From CAYWMY01 sp046352935 (GTDB taxonomy: Bacteria; Pseudomonadota; Gammaproteobacteria; Steroidobacterales; Steroidobacteraceae), in NCBI GenBank assembly GCA_046352935.1, contig JAXMGR010000018.1, forward strand, positions 29,936 through 93,935: a stretch of 64,000 nt of DNA, given 5' to 3'. Positions 41,260 through 50,471 of the stretch are shown piece by piece. The notes below the pieces were generated by a model. That model was not told where the DNA came from, did not search any database, and saw only the letters and a list, made by a program, of their open reading frames with translations. Position 1 is the first letter of the stretch, and each line of letters starts with the position of its first letter. Position numbers and translations under genes: made by a program.

Positions 41260-42891
41260 GTGGAAACCTTCGACTTCGTCATCGTGGGCGGCGGCTCGGC
41301 GGGCTCGGTGCTCGCGTTCCGTCTCGCCGAAGCGGGACGCCGCTCCGTCTGCGTGATCGAGGCGGGCCCGCCCGACCGCAATCCCTGGATCCGCCTGCCC
41401 GCGGGCTTCATCAAGACGCTGGTCGATCCCGCGGTGACCTGGCAGCTCGCGACCGAAGCGTCGCCGGGCAGCGGCGGCCGCCGCATTCCCTTCCAGCAGG
41501 GTCGCGTGCTCGGCGGCTCCAGCGCCGTCAATGGCGCCATCTACAACCGCGGTCAGGCCGCGGACTTCGATCACTGGGCCGCGCTCGGCAACCGCGGCTG
41601 GGCCTACGCGGACCTGCTGCCGTATTTCCGCCGCACGGAGTGCCGCATCGGCGCAGGCGACGAACACTATCGCGGCCGGGACGGGCGCCTGCCCGTGTCG
41701 ACCAACGATCTGCGCCTGCCGGTCGCGGAGGCGTTCATCGCCTCGGCCGTCGCCTGCGGCCTGCCACGCAACGAGGACCACAATGGCGCGCGGCAGGAGG
41801 GCGTGGGCTATTCGCAGGCGCACATCCGCCGCGGGCTGCGCGTCAGCGCGGCGCACGCTTTCCTGCATCCCGCGCGCAGGCTGGGCGTCGCAGTGCGCAC
41901 GCGCACGCGCGTCGAACGGCTGCTCGTCGAGGAGGGCCGTGCAACCGGTGTGGTGTGCCGGGCCGACGGTGACGAGCGCTCCTTCGAGATCCGTGCGCGC
42001 GCGGGCGTGGTGCTCTGCACGGGCGCGATCCACACACCGAAACTGCTGCAGCTCTCGGGGATCGGTCCGCCCGCGCTGCTCGCGGAGCACGGCATCGAGG
42101 TCGTGCACGCGCTGCCGGGCGTCGGCGAGAACCTTCGCGACCACTACAACGCGCGTCTCGTCGTGCGCGGCCGGCCCGGCATGGACGGCATCAACGCGCG
42201 CGTGCGGGGCTGGCGCCTCGGCCGCGAGGTCCTGCGCTGGTCACTCGGCCGACCGAGCGCGCTCGGCATCAGTCCCGCGCTGATCCATGTGTTCGGCCGC
42301 TCGTCCGCGGATGCCGCGACGCCCGATTACTTCCTCGTCTGTTCGCCCGGAAGTTACCGCGAAGGCCGCGTCGGCGAACTCGACGACTTCCCGGGCATGA
42401 GCTGCGCGGCCTGCGTGCTCCGGCCCGAGAGTGCGGGCTTCGTGCGCGTCGCCTCGCGGGATCCGGCCGTTCTGCCGCGCGTGCAGCCGAACTACCTCGA
42501 TCGTGATCACGACCAGCGCATCCAGGTCGCCGCGTTGCGTGCCGCGCGGGAGATCCTGCGTGGTGCGCCGCTCGCGCCCTTCGTCGAGGCGGAGATCCGG
42601 CCCGGCGAGGCCGTGCAGACGGACGACGACTGGCTCGGGTTCGCGCGTACGCGCGGTTCGACGTCCTTCCATTTCGCGGGCACTTGCCGCATGGGTCCGA
42701 AGTTCGCTGCGCTCGCGGTCGTCGATGACGGGCTGTGCGTCCACGGGATCGCGGGCCTCGTCATCGCGGACGCCTCGGTCATGCCGACCCTGGTCTCGGC
42801 GAACACCTGCGCGGCGACGCTCGCGATCGCGGAGAAAGCCGCCGACCTGTTGCTCGGACGCGCAGCGCCGCCGCGCGCCCGCCTCGCGTGA
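41260..42891 (+). CDS. GMC-family FAD-dependent oxidoreductase (choline dehydrogenase-like)
   Basis: A 543-residue GMC oxidoreductase. The FAD-binding G-G-G-S-A-G-S-V lies at about residues 11-18. The GMC signatures GRVLGGSSAVNGAIYNRG and the GAIHTPKLLQLSGIGP segment follow. The active-site histidine is in TSFHFAGTCRMG and the C-terminal partner in SANTCAATLAIAEKAAD. It oxidises an alcohol to an aldehyde or ketone. GTG 41260 follows a G-rich stretch; the open frame continues into the thiolase gene region but only as out-of-frame sequence. No signal peptide is seen, so it is probably cytoplasmic. Confidence 0.9.
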   Translation: METFDFVIVGGGSAGSVLAFRLAEAGRRSVCVIEAGPPDRNPWIRLPAGFIKTLVDPAVTWQLATEASPGSGGRRIPFQQGRVLGGSSAVNGAIYNRGQAADFDHWAALGNRGWAYADLLPYFRRTECRIGAGDEHYRGRDGRLPVSTNDLRLPVAEAFIASAVACGLPRNEDHNGARQEGVGYSQAHIRRGLRVSAAHAFLHPARRLGVAVRTRTRVERLLVEEGRATGVVCRADGDERSFEIRARAGVVLCTGAIHTPKLLQLSGIGPPALLAEHGIEVVHALPGVGENLRDHYNARLVVRGRPGMDGINARVRGWRLGREVLRWSLGRPSALGISPALIHVFGRSSADAATPDYFLVCSPGSYREGRVGELDDFPGMSCAACVLRPESAGFVRVASRDPAVLPRVQPNYLDRDHDQRIQVAALRAAREILRGAPLAPFVEAEIRPGEAVQTDDDWLGFARTRGSTSFHFAGTCRMGPKFAALAVVDDGLCVHGIAGLVIADASVMPTLVSANTCAATLAIAEKAADLLLGRAAPPRARLA

Positions 42892-42973
42892 GCGCTTTGC
42901 CGCGGCGCGCGGATCGCTTACGGTGGCACACGGGCCGCATCGTCGCGGAGCCTTGGGGTCGGGAGCGGGGCGC

Positions 42974-45727
42974 ATGACTGACATCGTGGATCTGGCCGAT
43001 CCGGCCGCGTGCGCGCGCGAGCTCACCGGCGGCAAGGGCGCCAACCTCGCACGCATGGCGCAGGCGGGATTCCCGGTGCCGCGGGCCTTCGTCGTGACGA
43101 CCGAGGCCTACGGCGCGGTGTTCGGCGCCGGTTTCGAGGCGCGTGCCGCCGATCTGCTCGGCGCGATCGATTTCGGCGACGCGGCTTCGGTCGAGGCGGG
43201 TGCACGCCGCATCCGTGAGCTCGTCGCCGCGACTCCGGTGCCCACGGCGATCGCCGATGCGATCGCCGCGGCCTGCGCGGGCCTGGGCGCGGACCACCAC
43301 GTGGCCGTCCGTTCCTCCGGTACCGCGGAGGATCTCGCCGAGGCTTCGTTCGCGGGCCAGCACGACACCTATCTCGACATCCGGGGCGTCGCGGCGGTGC
43401 TCGATGCCGTGCGCCGCTGCTGGGCCTCGCTGTGGACCGCGCGTGCGGTGGCCTACCGCCATGCGAACCACGTGGGCGAGAGCACGAAAGTCCGTCTCGC
43501 GGTAGTCGTGCAGGAGATGGTCGACGCCGAAGCGGCGGGTGTGCTGTTCACGGCCAATCCACTCACGCGCGCGACCGACGAAGTCGTGATCAACGCGGCC
43601 TGGGGGCTCGGCGAGGGCGTCGTCTCGGGCCGGCTGACGCCGGACCAGATCCGCGTGCACAAGCGCACGCGGAGCCTGCTCGCCGCCGTGACGGGCAGCA
43701 AGGAGGTCCGCTTCGTCCGCGATCCCGCGACGGGCCAGGGAACGGTGGAGCAGGCGACCGCGGCGGAGGAGCGCAGCCACCTCTGCCTGACACCCCCGCA
43801 GGTCGACGAACTCGTGCGGCTCGGGCTCGAGGTCGAGCGCCACTACGGCGGCATGCCGCAGGACGTCGAGTGGGCGTACGCGGGCGGCCGGTTCCATCTG
43901 CTGCAGGCGCGCGATGTCACGGGCGTCGAGTTCGCCTGGGACGAGGAGGTCGACGCCTGGCAGACGCTGCCCGACGAACCAGAGGTGATCTGGACCCGGG
44001 GTTTTGCCGACGAATACTGGACGGGAGCGATCACGCCGCTCTTCTACTCCGTCCGTGCGCGCGAGCACACCGCGTCGTATTACCGCAGCGCGCGCCTGTG
44101 GGGCATTCCAGCGCTCGCCCGCACGCGCATCTTCCGGTATCGCGAGGCGGAAGCCTATCTGAGCACGCAGAGCCAGGCACTGCAGATCGAACGATTGCTG
44201 CCGAAGATGTTCCGCAACGGCCCGGCGCTCGCCTATCTGCCGCCGTCGATGCGCGCGCGTGTGGCGGCAGCACCGTTCCCCGTGCTGGGCTGGCTGCGCA
44301 TGTACGCGCGCATCGCGATCCTCGACCGGCGACATGGCGTGCGCGGCTGGATCGAGACGACCCGGCAGTACATGGCGCAGCGGGTCGAGGAGGCAGAAGG
44401 CCTCGACGACGACGGCCTGGAGCGCCTCTCCGACGCCGACCTCGAGCGCTACGTCGACGCGCGCATGGAGTTCATGGCGGGCCTGCTGGAAGTCATGTGG
44501 TCGGGCTTCCAGCTGCACGGCGCGAGCGCGCTGTATCTGCTGGGCGCCGTGCTCGCACGCTGGTACGACGGCGACAACGCCATGGTCTACGCCGACCTGA
44601 TCACGGGACTGCCGCAGCGTACGCTCACGATGGAGGAGAACCTCGCGCTGTGGGATCTCGCCGCGCTGATCCGGCGCGACGAAGCGCTGCTCGGGCTCTT
44701 CCGGACGAGCGACGCGCGGGAGTTCTTCCAGCGTCTCGGCGAGCACCCGGCCGGTGGCGCGGCAGTCGCCCTGTACCGCCGCCTCGTCGAGGAGCATGGT
44801 CATCGTGGCCATGCGGACCGCGACTTCTACTACCCGCGGCGCGCCGAGGATCCCGCCATCGACTACCGTTCACTCAAGGCGCTGCTCGGCGGCGGCGGCG
44901 AGCGGCCCGACATCATGGAGGCCCGGCTGGCCGCGCAGCGCGAGGCCGCCGTGGCGGATGTCGTCGGGCGACTCCGGCGCGGACCGTTCGGCGCCCTGCG
45001 CGTCGCCCTGTTCAGGCGCCTGCACGCCTACGTCCTGGATTTCCTCGTCGTGCGCGACGACGAACGCCACTATCTCGACCGGCTGACCCTGTCGAAGAAG
45101 CGTGCCTTCCTCGAGCTGGGCCGCAGGCTCCGGGAGCGCGGCGTGCTGGCGCGGGACGACGATTTCCATTTCCTCACGCGCGAAGAACTCTTCGAGGCGC
45201 TGGAGGGACGGTCGGCGGAACGACTCATGTCCGCGAAGATCGCGGGACGGCGCCGGCACTTCGACCGCTTCCTGTCCAAGGCCGGCATGCCGCCGCTCTA
45301 TGTGCGTGGCAACGAGGTGTTCGTCGACGCTGGAGAATGTACTGCCGCGCCGCGGCCGGGCGAGGCGCTCTGCGGCATGCCGACCAGTCGCGGCAGTGTC
45401 AGCGGGCGCGCGCGCATCGTGCTCGAACTCGGCGGGATCGGCACGCTGGAGCGGGGCGACATCCTGATCACGAACAGCACGGATCCGGGCTGGACGCCGG
45501 TGTTCTCGCTGATCGGCGGCCTGGTGCTCGAGACGGGCGGCATGCTGTCGCATGGCGCGTGCCTGTCGCGCGAATACAATCTGCCGGCGGTCACCCTCGC
45601 CGACGCGGCGAAGCTCATCAGGGACGGAGCCTGGGTGACGCTCGATGGCGATACGGGCGAGGTGCGTGTCGTCGATGAACACGCAGCCGGAGTCGACGGC
45701 GTGAAAGGGGAGAACACCGGTACATGA
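42974..45727 (+). CDS. PEP-synthase/rifampin-phosphotransferase-like three-domain phosphotransferase
   Basis: A 917-residue protein with the PEP synthase N-terminal ATP-grasp domain (GGKGANLARMAQAGFPVPRAF, VRSSGTAEDLAEASFAGQ, VLFTANPLT), a long central region (about residues 330-800) unlike PEP synthase, and a C-terminal swivelling phosphohistidine domain with His860 in GGMLSHGACLSRE. The layout matches rifampin phosphotransferase and other small-molecule dikinase-like enzymes, which phosphorylate a hydroxyl group using ATP. Inside this operon the target is more likely a pathway alcohol than an antibiotic, but that is inference. The ATG at 42974 is chosen because upstream frame overlaps GMC. 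It overlaps the DUF1214 gene (ATGA). Confidence 0.87.
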   Translation: MTDIVDLADPAACARELTGGKGANLARMAQAGFPVPRAFVVTTEAYGAVFGAGFEARAADLLGAIDFGDAASVEAGARRIRELVAATPVPTAIADAIAAACAGLGADHHVAVRSSGTAEDLAEASFAGQHDTYLDIRGVAAVLDAVRRCWASLWTARAVAYRHANHVGESTKVRLAVVVQEMVDAEAAGVLFTANPLTRATDEVVINAAWGLGEGVVSGRLTPDQIRVHKRTRSLLAAVTGSKEVRFVRDPATGQGTVEQATAAEERSHLCLTPPQVDELVRLGLEVERHYGGMPQDVEWAYAGGRFHLLQARDVTGVEFAWDEEVDAWQTLPDEPEVIWTRGFADEYWTGAITPLFYSVRAREHTASYYRSARLWGIPALARTRIFRYREAEAYLSTQSQALQIERLLPKMFRNGPALAYLPPSMRARVAAAPFPVLGWLRMYARIAILDRRHGVRGWIETTRQYMAQRVEEAEGLDDDGLERLSDADLERYVDARMEFMAGLLEVMWSGFQLHGASALYLLGAVLARWYDGDNAMVYADLITGLPQRTLTMEENLALWDLAALIRRDEALLGLFRTSDAREFFQRLGEHPAGGAAVALYRRLVEEHGHRGHADRDFYYPRRAEDPAIDYRSLKALLGGGGERPDIMEARLAAQREAAVADVVGRLRRGPFGALRVALFRRLHAYVLDFLVVRDDERHYLDRLTLSKKRAFLELGRRLRERGVLARDDDFHFLTREELFEALEGRSAERLMSAKIAGRRRHFDRFLSKAGMPPLYVRGNEVFVDAGECTAAPRPGEALCGMPTSRGSVSGRARIVLELGGIGTLERGDILITNSTDPGWTPVFSLIGGLVLETGGMLSHGACLSREYNLPAVTLADAAKLIRDGAWVTLDGDTGEVRVVDEHAAGVDGVKGENTGT

Positions 45728-46845
45728 GTTCGTTCGAGTCGTGGGCACGATCACTCGGCCCCGAGGAGGGCAGCGGCCTCGACAACGCGATGATGGCACT
45801 CGCGCAGGCGCAGTGGCTCGCGACCGCGCGGGCGGATGCGCCCGACTGGTTTCCGTTCCTGAGCGGTGCGATCCGCTCGGCCGGCGCCAACCCCGACACC
45901 GTCTACGGCGTGACGCCCGTCGATCCGCGCGGCGTCTACCGGTTGTCCGGGTCCCGCGGGACCGTGATCTTCGCGGACGTGCTGATCCAGAGCGGCATCA
46001 TCGGCGTCGTCGAGAATCCGGGGCCCGGTGTCGGTGTCGTGGACCTGACGGAACTGTCCGTGACCCCGGAGGGCCGCTTCGAGGTGCTGCTCTCGGGTGA
46101 GCGTCCGCCCGGCCACGAAGGCGCGTGGGTCCGGCTCGACCCGCGCGCCGATCACCTGTGGCTCAGGCAGGTCGCCTGCGACTGGGAGCGCGAGGTCGAC
46201 TATCGCGTCGCGATCGAGCGGCTGGATGCGTCGCCCGCCGGTGCGCGGGCGGCTGCGGCGACCGTGCTGCCCGCAGAGGCGGCCGCGATCGCGGCCTATG
46301 TCGAGCGCTACACGACGCGCTGGCGCCGTCATGTCGAGCGCATGGCCGGGAAAGGGCTGCAGAACCGTCTCGAGATCGACGTGCTGCCGGACGAAACGGG
46401 CCAGGTCGCGCAGTCGTATTACCAGGGCCTGTTCGAGGTGCCCGAGGGTTTCGCGCTGCTGCTCGAGACGCCGGTGCCGGAACGCTGCCGCTACTGGTCG
46501 GTGCAGCTCACCGATGCGTCGTACACGTCGCTCGAGTGGATGCACCACCAGACGAGCCTCAACGGCGTCCAGGCCAGCGTCGATCCGGACGGCCGTTTCC
46601 GTGCCGTGATCAGCGCGGAGGATCCCGGCATCGCCAACTGGCTCGACACCCTGGGTCACAGGCGCGGCACGATTCTCGGGCGCTGGAACCGCGCGAGCGC
46701 GAGTCCGCTGCCGACTCTGACGCTCGTCGAGCAGTCGCGGCTCCACGATCATCTGTTGCCGGGGACGCCGCGCCTGGGACCGCAGGAGCGGTCGGCGCGT
46801 CTCGCGGCACGGGCGAGAGGAATTCAGATGAGGAGGCGCTGGTGA
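45724..46845 (+). CDS. DUF1214 domain protein
   Basis: A 373-residue soluble protein carrying DUF1214 in its C-terminal half: FALLLETPVPERCRYWSVQLTD, then TSLEWMHHQTSLNG and FRAVISAEDPGIANWLDT. The N-terminal half is of the type often associated with DUF1254. Function is unknown. Start and stop codons overlap both neighbours (ATGA at 45724, GTGA at 46842), so it is produced with the phosphotransferase and the phosphatase-like protein. No secretion signal is seen. Confidence 0.83.
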   Translation: MSSFESWARSLGPEEGSGLDNAMMALAQAQWLATARADAPDWFPFLSGAIRSAGANPDTVYGVTPVDPRGVYRLSGSRGTVIFADVLIQSGIIGVVENPGPGVGVVDLTELSVTPEGRFEVLLSGERPPGHEGAWVRLDPRADHLWLRQVACDWEREVDYRVAIERLDASPAGARAAAATVLPAEAAAIAAYVERYTTRWRRHVERMAGKGLQNRLEIDVLPDETGQVAQSYYQGLFEVPEGFALLLETPVPERCRYWSVQLTDASYTSLEWMHHQTSLNGVQASVDPDGRFRAVISAEDPGIANWLDTLGHRRGTILGRWNRASASPLPTLTLVEQSRLHDHLLPGTPRLGPQERSARLAARARGIQMRRRW

Positions 46846-47630
46846 GCGATGCGGATATCGGGAATGCGGTGACGGAGACGGCCGTGTCGACGCTGCGCGA
46901 CGCGGGCGGTCTGCCGACGCGGGACGGCGCGCGTGTCGCGACGGGGCGGCTGTTCCGGTCGGGGGCGCCTCACCGGTTGCGTGGCGACGAACTCGTCCGG
47001 CTGCGGTCGCTCTGCCTGAGCACGGTCTGCGACCTTCGCAGTCCGGACGAACTGCGCGGCGGGAGCGTGGACTGGCAGCACGAGCCGCCGCTCGCGCTGC
47101 ACCTGCCCGTGCTGCCGGACCAGCGTACGACGGGCAACGAACTCATCCACCCGATGCTGAGCGATCCCACGGGCCAAACCGTGCGCCATCACATGACCGA
47201 GGCCTACCGCGCGATGCCGGCCGGGTTCGCGCCCGCCCTGCGTCGCCTCGTCGATGCACTGCTGGATGCGCGGCGCCTGCCGCTGCTCGTGCACTGCACG
47301 GAGGGCAAGGACCGCACGGGCTTCGTCTGCGCCGTCCTGCTGCTCACGCTCGGTGTCGAGCGTGCGACGGTGTTCGAGGATTATCTCTGGAGTCGGCGCT
47401 TCTTCGATCGCGAGCGCATGCGCGCCAAGCTCGTCGGCGCGCTCACAGAGCCACTCGTCGAGGCCCCCTCGGACACGGCGATGGATGCCTTCTCCTGCGA
47501 GCCCGGATACCTCGACGCCGCGCTCAGCGTCGTCGTGGCCGAGCACGGCTCGGTCGAGGGCTACATGGAGCGGGCTGGCGGCCTCGACGCCGCGCGCCGG
47601 CGCGAGCTGCGCCGCCGCCTGCTGGAGTGA
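46842..47630 (+). CDS. Tyrosine-phosphatase-like protein (DSP/PTP3 family)
   Basis: A 262-residue protein with the Cys-based phosphatase loop C-x5-R: VHCTEGKDRTGF, where the nucleophile cysteine and phosphate-binding arginine are intact. An N-terminal GRLFRSGAPHRL and CDLRSPDEL segment is typical of the Y-phosphatase3 group. It may dephosphorylate a protein or a small molecule. The GTG start overlaps the DUF1214 stop, with GGAGG upstream. Being coupled with a phosphotransferase suggests an opposing role in the same step; this is inference. Confidence 0.85.
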   Translation: MSDADIGNAVTETAVSTLRDAGGLPTRDGARVATGRLFRSGAPHRLRGDELVRLRSLCLSTVCDLRSPDELRGGSVDWQHEPPLALHLPVLPDQRTTGNELIHPMLSDPTGQTVRHHMTEAYRAMPAGFAPALRRLVDALLDARRLPLLVHCTEGKDRTGFVCAVLLLTLGVERATVFEDYLWSRRFFDRERMRAKLVGALTEPLVEAPSDTAMDAFSCEPGYLDAALSVVVAEHGSVEGYMERAGGLDAARRRELRRRLLE

Positions 47631-47725
47631 GGCGATGCACGGCATCCGCCGTTCGCGGCGCCAGACTGGGATTCACCGGGCGCCGCGTCGGGGCAGGCGC
47701 CCGTGCACGCACGGAATCGGGTGGC

Positions 47726-49177
47726 TCAGCCCCGGGCGTGGGCGACGAAGCGCGTGACCCGATACGACGCGAGACCTTCGGTGCCGCCCTCGGCGCCGTG
47801 ACCGCTCAGTTTCACGCCCGCGACCGGCGACTCGGGTGAGGTCACGGCGAAGGTGTTGATGCCGAGCATCCCGCATTCCAGCGCGCGCATCAGATCGTCC
47901 GCGATGCGTGCGGACTGCGTGAACGCATAGGCCGCGAGTCCGAAGTCGAGGCGGTTGGCCTCGGCCACGGCTTCCTCGAAGTGCTCGAAGGGCAGGATCG
48001 CCGACACCGGGCCGAAGGGCTCGCGGTTCAGGATGGCGCAGTCGCGGCCGGTGCCTGCGAGCAGCGTCGGTGCGAAGAAGCAGCCGCGCTCGCCGAGCCG
48101 CACGCCGCCCGTCTCCACCTGCGCGCCGCGGGCACGTGCATCGGCCATGAAGGACTCCATCGCCGCGACACGGCGCGCGTTCGCGAGCGGTCCCATCTGC
48201 GACGCCGGGTCGAGGCCGTGGCCCACGCGTGTCGCGGCGAGGCGGTCGCGATAGCGTTCGAGGAATCGCGCGTACGCCGGCGCCTCGACGAGGATCCGCG
48301 TCGGCGAGCCGCAGAGCTGTCCCGCATTGTTGATCTTCATGGCCGCGGTCAGCTCCGCGGCCGCCTCGACGTCGGCATCCGCGAACACGAGCACGGGTGC
48401 GTGGCCGCCGAGTTCCAGCGTGATGGGCTTGGCGAGGCCGCCCGCCAGCGCACCGAGCTGCAGGCCGACTTCCGTGGAGCCCGTGAACGAGATCTTGCGG
48501 GTGACGGGCGAGGTGATGAGCCGCCGCGAGATCATCGCAGGGACACCGGACACGACGTTGACGACGCCGGCCGGCAGACCCGCGTCGGCGAGTGCGCGCA
48601 CGACTTCGAGCGCCGTTCCCGGCGTTTCCTCGGCGGGCTTGATGATGCAGCTGCAGCCCGCGGCGAGCGCCTCGCCGAGCTTGCGCGCGGGCATGAACGC
48701 GGGCGCGTTCCAGGGCGTGAATGCGACGGCCGGTCCGATGGGCTCGTTCAGCACGAGCTGACGCGTGCCGGGGGTGTTCGTCGGGATGACGCGGCCATAG
48801 GCGCGGCGGCCTTCCTCCGCGCACCAGTCCAGCACGTCGGCGGAGCGCAGCACCTCGATGCGCGAACGCGCGAGGATGCCACCCTGTTCGCGCGTCATGA
48901 CCTCCGCGATCGTCGCGGCACGCTCGCGCAGCAGTGCGGCCGCACGCCGGAGGATCCGGCCGCGGTCGACGGCAGTCGTGTCGCGCCAGGCCGGGAAGGC
49001 GCGCGCGGTGGAGTCGAGCGCGCGCTCGAGATCCGCCTCCGTGGCGACCGGCAGGCGTGCGATCTCCAGGCCCGTTGCGGGATCCACCACGGGCAGCGTG
49101 TCGCGGGTGTCCGCGCCGATCCATTCGCCGTCGATGAAGAGATGCAGGGCGGGGTGGTCCACGGCGCCGGTGTCCAT
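47726..49177 (-). CDS. NAD(P)-dependent aldehyde dehydrogenase
   Basis: A 483-residue aldehyde dehydrogenase with FTGSTEVGLQLG, the glutamate in TLELGGHAP, the catalytic cysteine in NNAGQLCGSPTR and REPFGPVSAI. It resembles the enzymes at 23200 and 29856. It follows the SMP-30-like gene by 26 bp on the same strand and converges on the phosphatase-like gene. The C-terminus reads SPESPVAGVKLSGHGAEGG, a small variation from the PETPFGG usual in this group. Confidence 0.92.
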   Translation of the reverse strand: MDTGAVDHPALHLFIDGEWIGADTRDTLPVVDPATGLEIARLPVATEADLERALDSTARAFPAWRDTTAVDRGRILRRAAALLRERAATIAEVMTREQGGILARSRIEVLRSADVLDWCAEEGRRAYGRVIPTNTPGTRQLVLNEPIGPAVAFTPWNAPAFMPARKLGEALAAGCSCIIKPAEETPGTALEVVRALADAGLPAGVVNVVSGVPAMISRRLITSPVTRKISFTGSTEVGLQLGALAGGLAKPITLELGGHAPVLVFADADVEAAAELTAAMKINNAGQLCGSPTRILVEAPAYARFLERYRDRLAATRVGHGLDPASQMGPLANARRVAAMESFMADARARGAQVETGGVRLGERGCFFAPTLLAGTGRDCAILNREPFGPVSAILPFEHFEEAVAEANRLDFGLAAYAFTQSARIADDLMRALECGMLGINTFAVTSPESPVAGVKLSGHGAEGGTEGLASYRVTRFVAHARG

Positions 49178-49203
49178 CGCCTGGTGCGGCCGGTATCGAG
49201 CCG

Positions 49204-50265
49204 CTATCCGCGCTGGTGCACGAGCGGCAGGCCCGGCACCGGACTCGGGGCACGAACCACGTAGTCGCGCGCGGCGCAGGCGATGTAGAGGTCCTCGAGC
49301 CGCGGTCCGCCCCAGGTGAGCCCCGTGGGCAGTGCGATCTGCTCTCCCTGCGGATCCTCGATGACGGGCACGATGCGCTCGGACGGCGTGATCGCGACGA
49401 TGCGATTCGCGAGCACGAGCGTCACCCAGAGGTTGCCCTCGACATCGAAGCCGATGCCGTCAGGATGACCGAGCGCGGTGCGTGTCGCGATGGGCGATTC
49501 GATGATGGTGCGCGCGCTCGCGTGTGCGGGCGTTTCGCCGAGCTTCGGACCCCAGGGTTCGGGCTCGCCCAGCGAGCCGTCGGCCCGCCGTCGCAGGCGC
49601 ACGATGTTCCCGCGGCCGATCTGTGCGACGTACAGCCAGCGTTCGTCGGCATCGAAGCAGCAGCCGTTCGGGGTCGGGATGCGGTCCCGCGCCACGCTGA
49701 CCGTGCCGTCCGGGCCGACCCGGAAGATGAAGCCCGACTCGTTCTGCGGGTCGATGCAGTCGTCCATGCCCGGGCCCCAGGACGTGTGCGTGCAGTAGAT
49801 GGAGCCGTCGCGCGCAACGACCGGGAAGTTGCAGGCCACGAGCGGGCGGCCGTTCACGGCCTCCGCAAGCGTCTCGACGGCGCCGGTCGCAGGGTCGAGG
49901 CGCTGCAGCGGTCCCGCGATCTGCCGTCCGAGGCCGAAGTTCGCGATCACGATGCGGCCGCGCGCATCCATCGCGATGCCGTTCGGCGCGGGGGCTCGGC
50001 CCATGTGTCGGGTCGCGCCATCGGGCTCGATGACGGCGCAGGCCGAATCGGCGTTCGAGACATAGAGCCGGCCCTCGCGCGTGGCGACGACGGTCTCGCC
50101 GTGGCGGACGCCGTGCGCCGTGCGTTGCATCGCGGAGAGCGGTACGGGCCGCAGTGTGGAGGCGGGGCGTGTGCCCGCGCAGGCGGCGGGCAGTGCAGCG
50201 GCGAGGCCCGTGGCTGCGAGGCGTGCGAGCGCGGTGCGGCGGCCGATGAGCGTGTCGTGGGGCAT
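49204..50265 (-). CDS. SMP-30/gluconolactonase-like protein with Tat-type signal
   Basis: A 353-residue six-bladed beta-propeller protein of the SMP-30/LRE group, which includes calcium-dependent lactonases. The N-terminus has a twin-arginine pattern (IGRRTALARLAATGLAAALPAACAG), suggesting Tat export; the Cys is not in a canonical lipobox. Propeller blades are seen as NGIAMDARGRIVIANFG, TPNGCCFDADERWLYVAQ and GHPDGIGFDVEGNLWVTL, with conserved N and D metal-site residues. It may open a lactone formed outside the cytoplasm. An ALDH gene follows 26 bp downstream. Two direct repeats lie about 90-125 bp upstream. Confidence 0.87.
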   Translation of the reverse strand: MPHDTLIGRRTALARLAATGLAAALPAACAGTRPASTLRPVPLSAMQRTAHGVRHGETVVATREGRLYVSNADSACAVIEPDGATRHMGRAPAPNGIAMDARGRIVIANFGLGRQIAGPLQRLDPATGAVETLAEAVNGRPLVACNFPVVARDGSIYCTHTSWGPGMDDCIDPQNESGFIFRVGPDGTVSVARDRIPTPNGCCFDADERWLYVAQIGRGNIVRLRRRADGSLGEPEPWGPKLGETPAHASARTIIESPIATRTALGHPDGIGFDVEGNLWVTLVLANRIVAITPSERIVPVIEDPQGEQIALPTGLTWGGPRLEDLYIACAARDYVVRAPSPVPGLPLVHQRG

Positions 50266-50356
50266 GTTCTGTCACCGGGGCGCGGACGGACCGCGCGTCG
50301 CGGACCTGATGCGCGGAACTCTAGCGCATCGACGTCGCGGCGTATCGGCGTCGAGT

Positions 50357-50389
50357 GCGTACGACAGGGGCGGAGCGTACGACAGGGGC
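50357..50389. repeat. Pair of 15-bp direct repeats upstream of the SMP-30-like gene
   Basis: GCGTACGACAGGGGC occurs at 50357-50371 and again at 50375-50389, with start points 18 bp apart. They lie between the SMP-30-like gene start (50265) and the TonB receptor terminator. They may be a tandem operator or a slipped duplication; nothing in the sequence decides. Confidence 0.7.
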
Positions 50390-50415
50390 TCTGCAGCTCC
50401 GGTTTCCGCTCCTGC

Positions 50416-50449
50416 AAAAAAGGAAACGCCCGCTCGAGCGGGCGTTTCC
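50416..50449 (-). terminator. Rho-independent terminator of the TonB receptor gene
   Basis: The 28-bp perfect palindrome at 50422-50449 (GGAAACGCCCGCTC and its complement) is followed, reading the minus strand, by TTTTTT (50421-50416). It is 22 bp beyond the receptor stop at 50472 and separates it from the SMP-30-like gene. Confidence 0.94.
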
Positions 50450-50471
50450 GGTCTCGGCACGAAGTCAGCGA

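Noticed and set aside
42974..45727. A plain phosphoenolpyruvate synthase (ppsA)
   Set aside because: The phosphohistidine domain is at the C-terminus after a long unrelated central region, and the PEP/pyruvate-binding C-terminal barrel of PpsA is missing.
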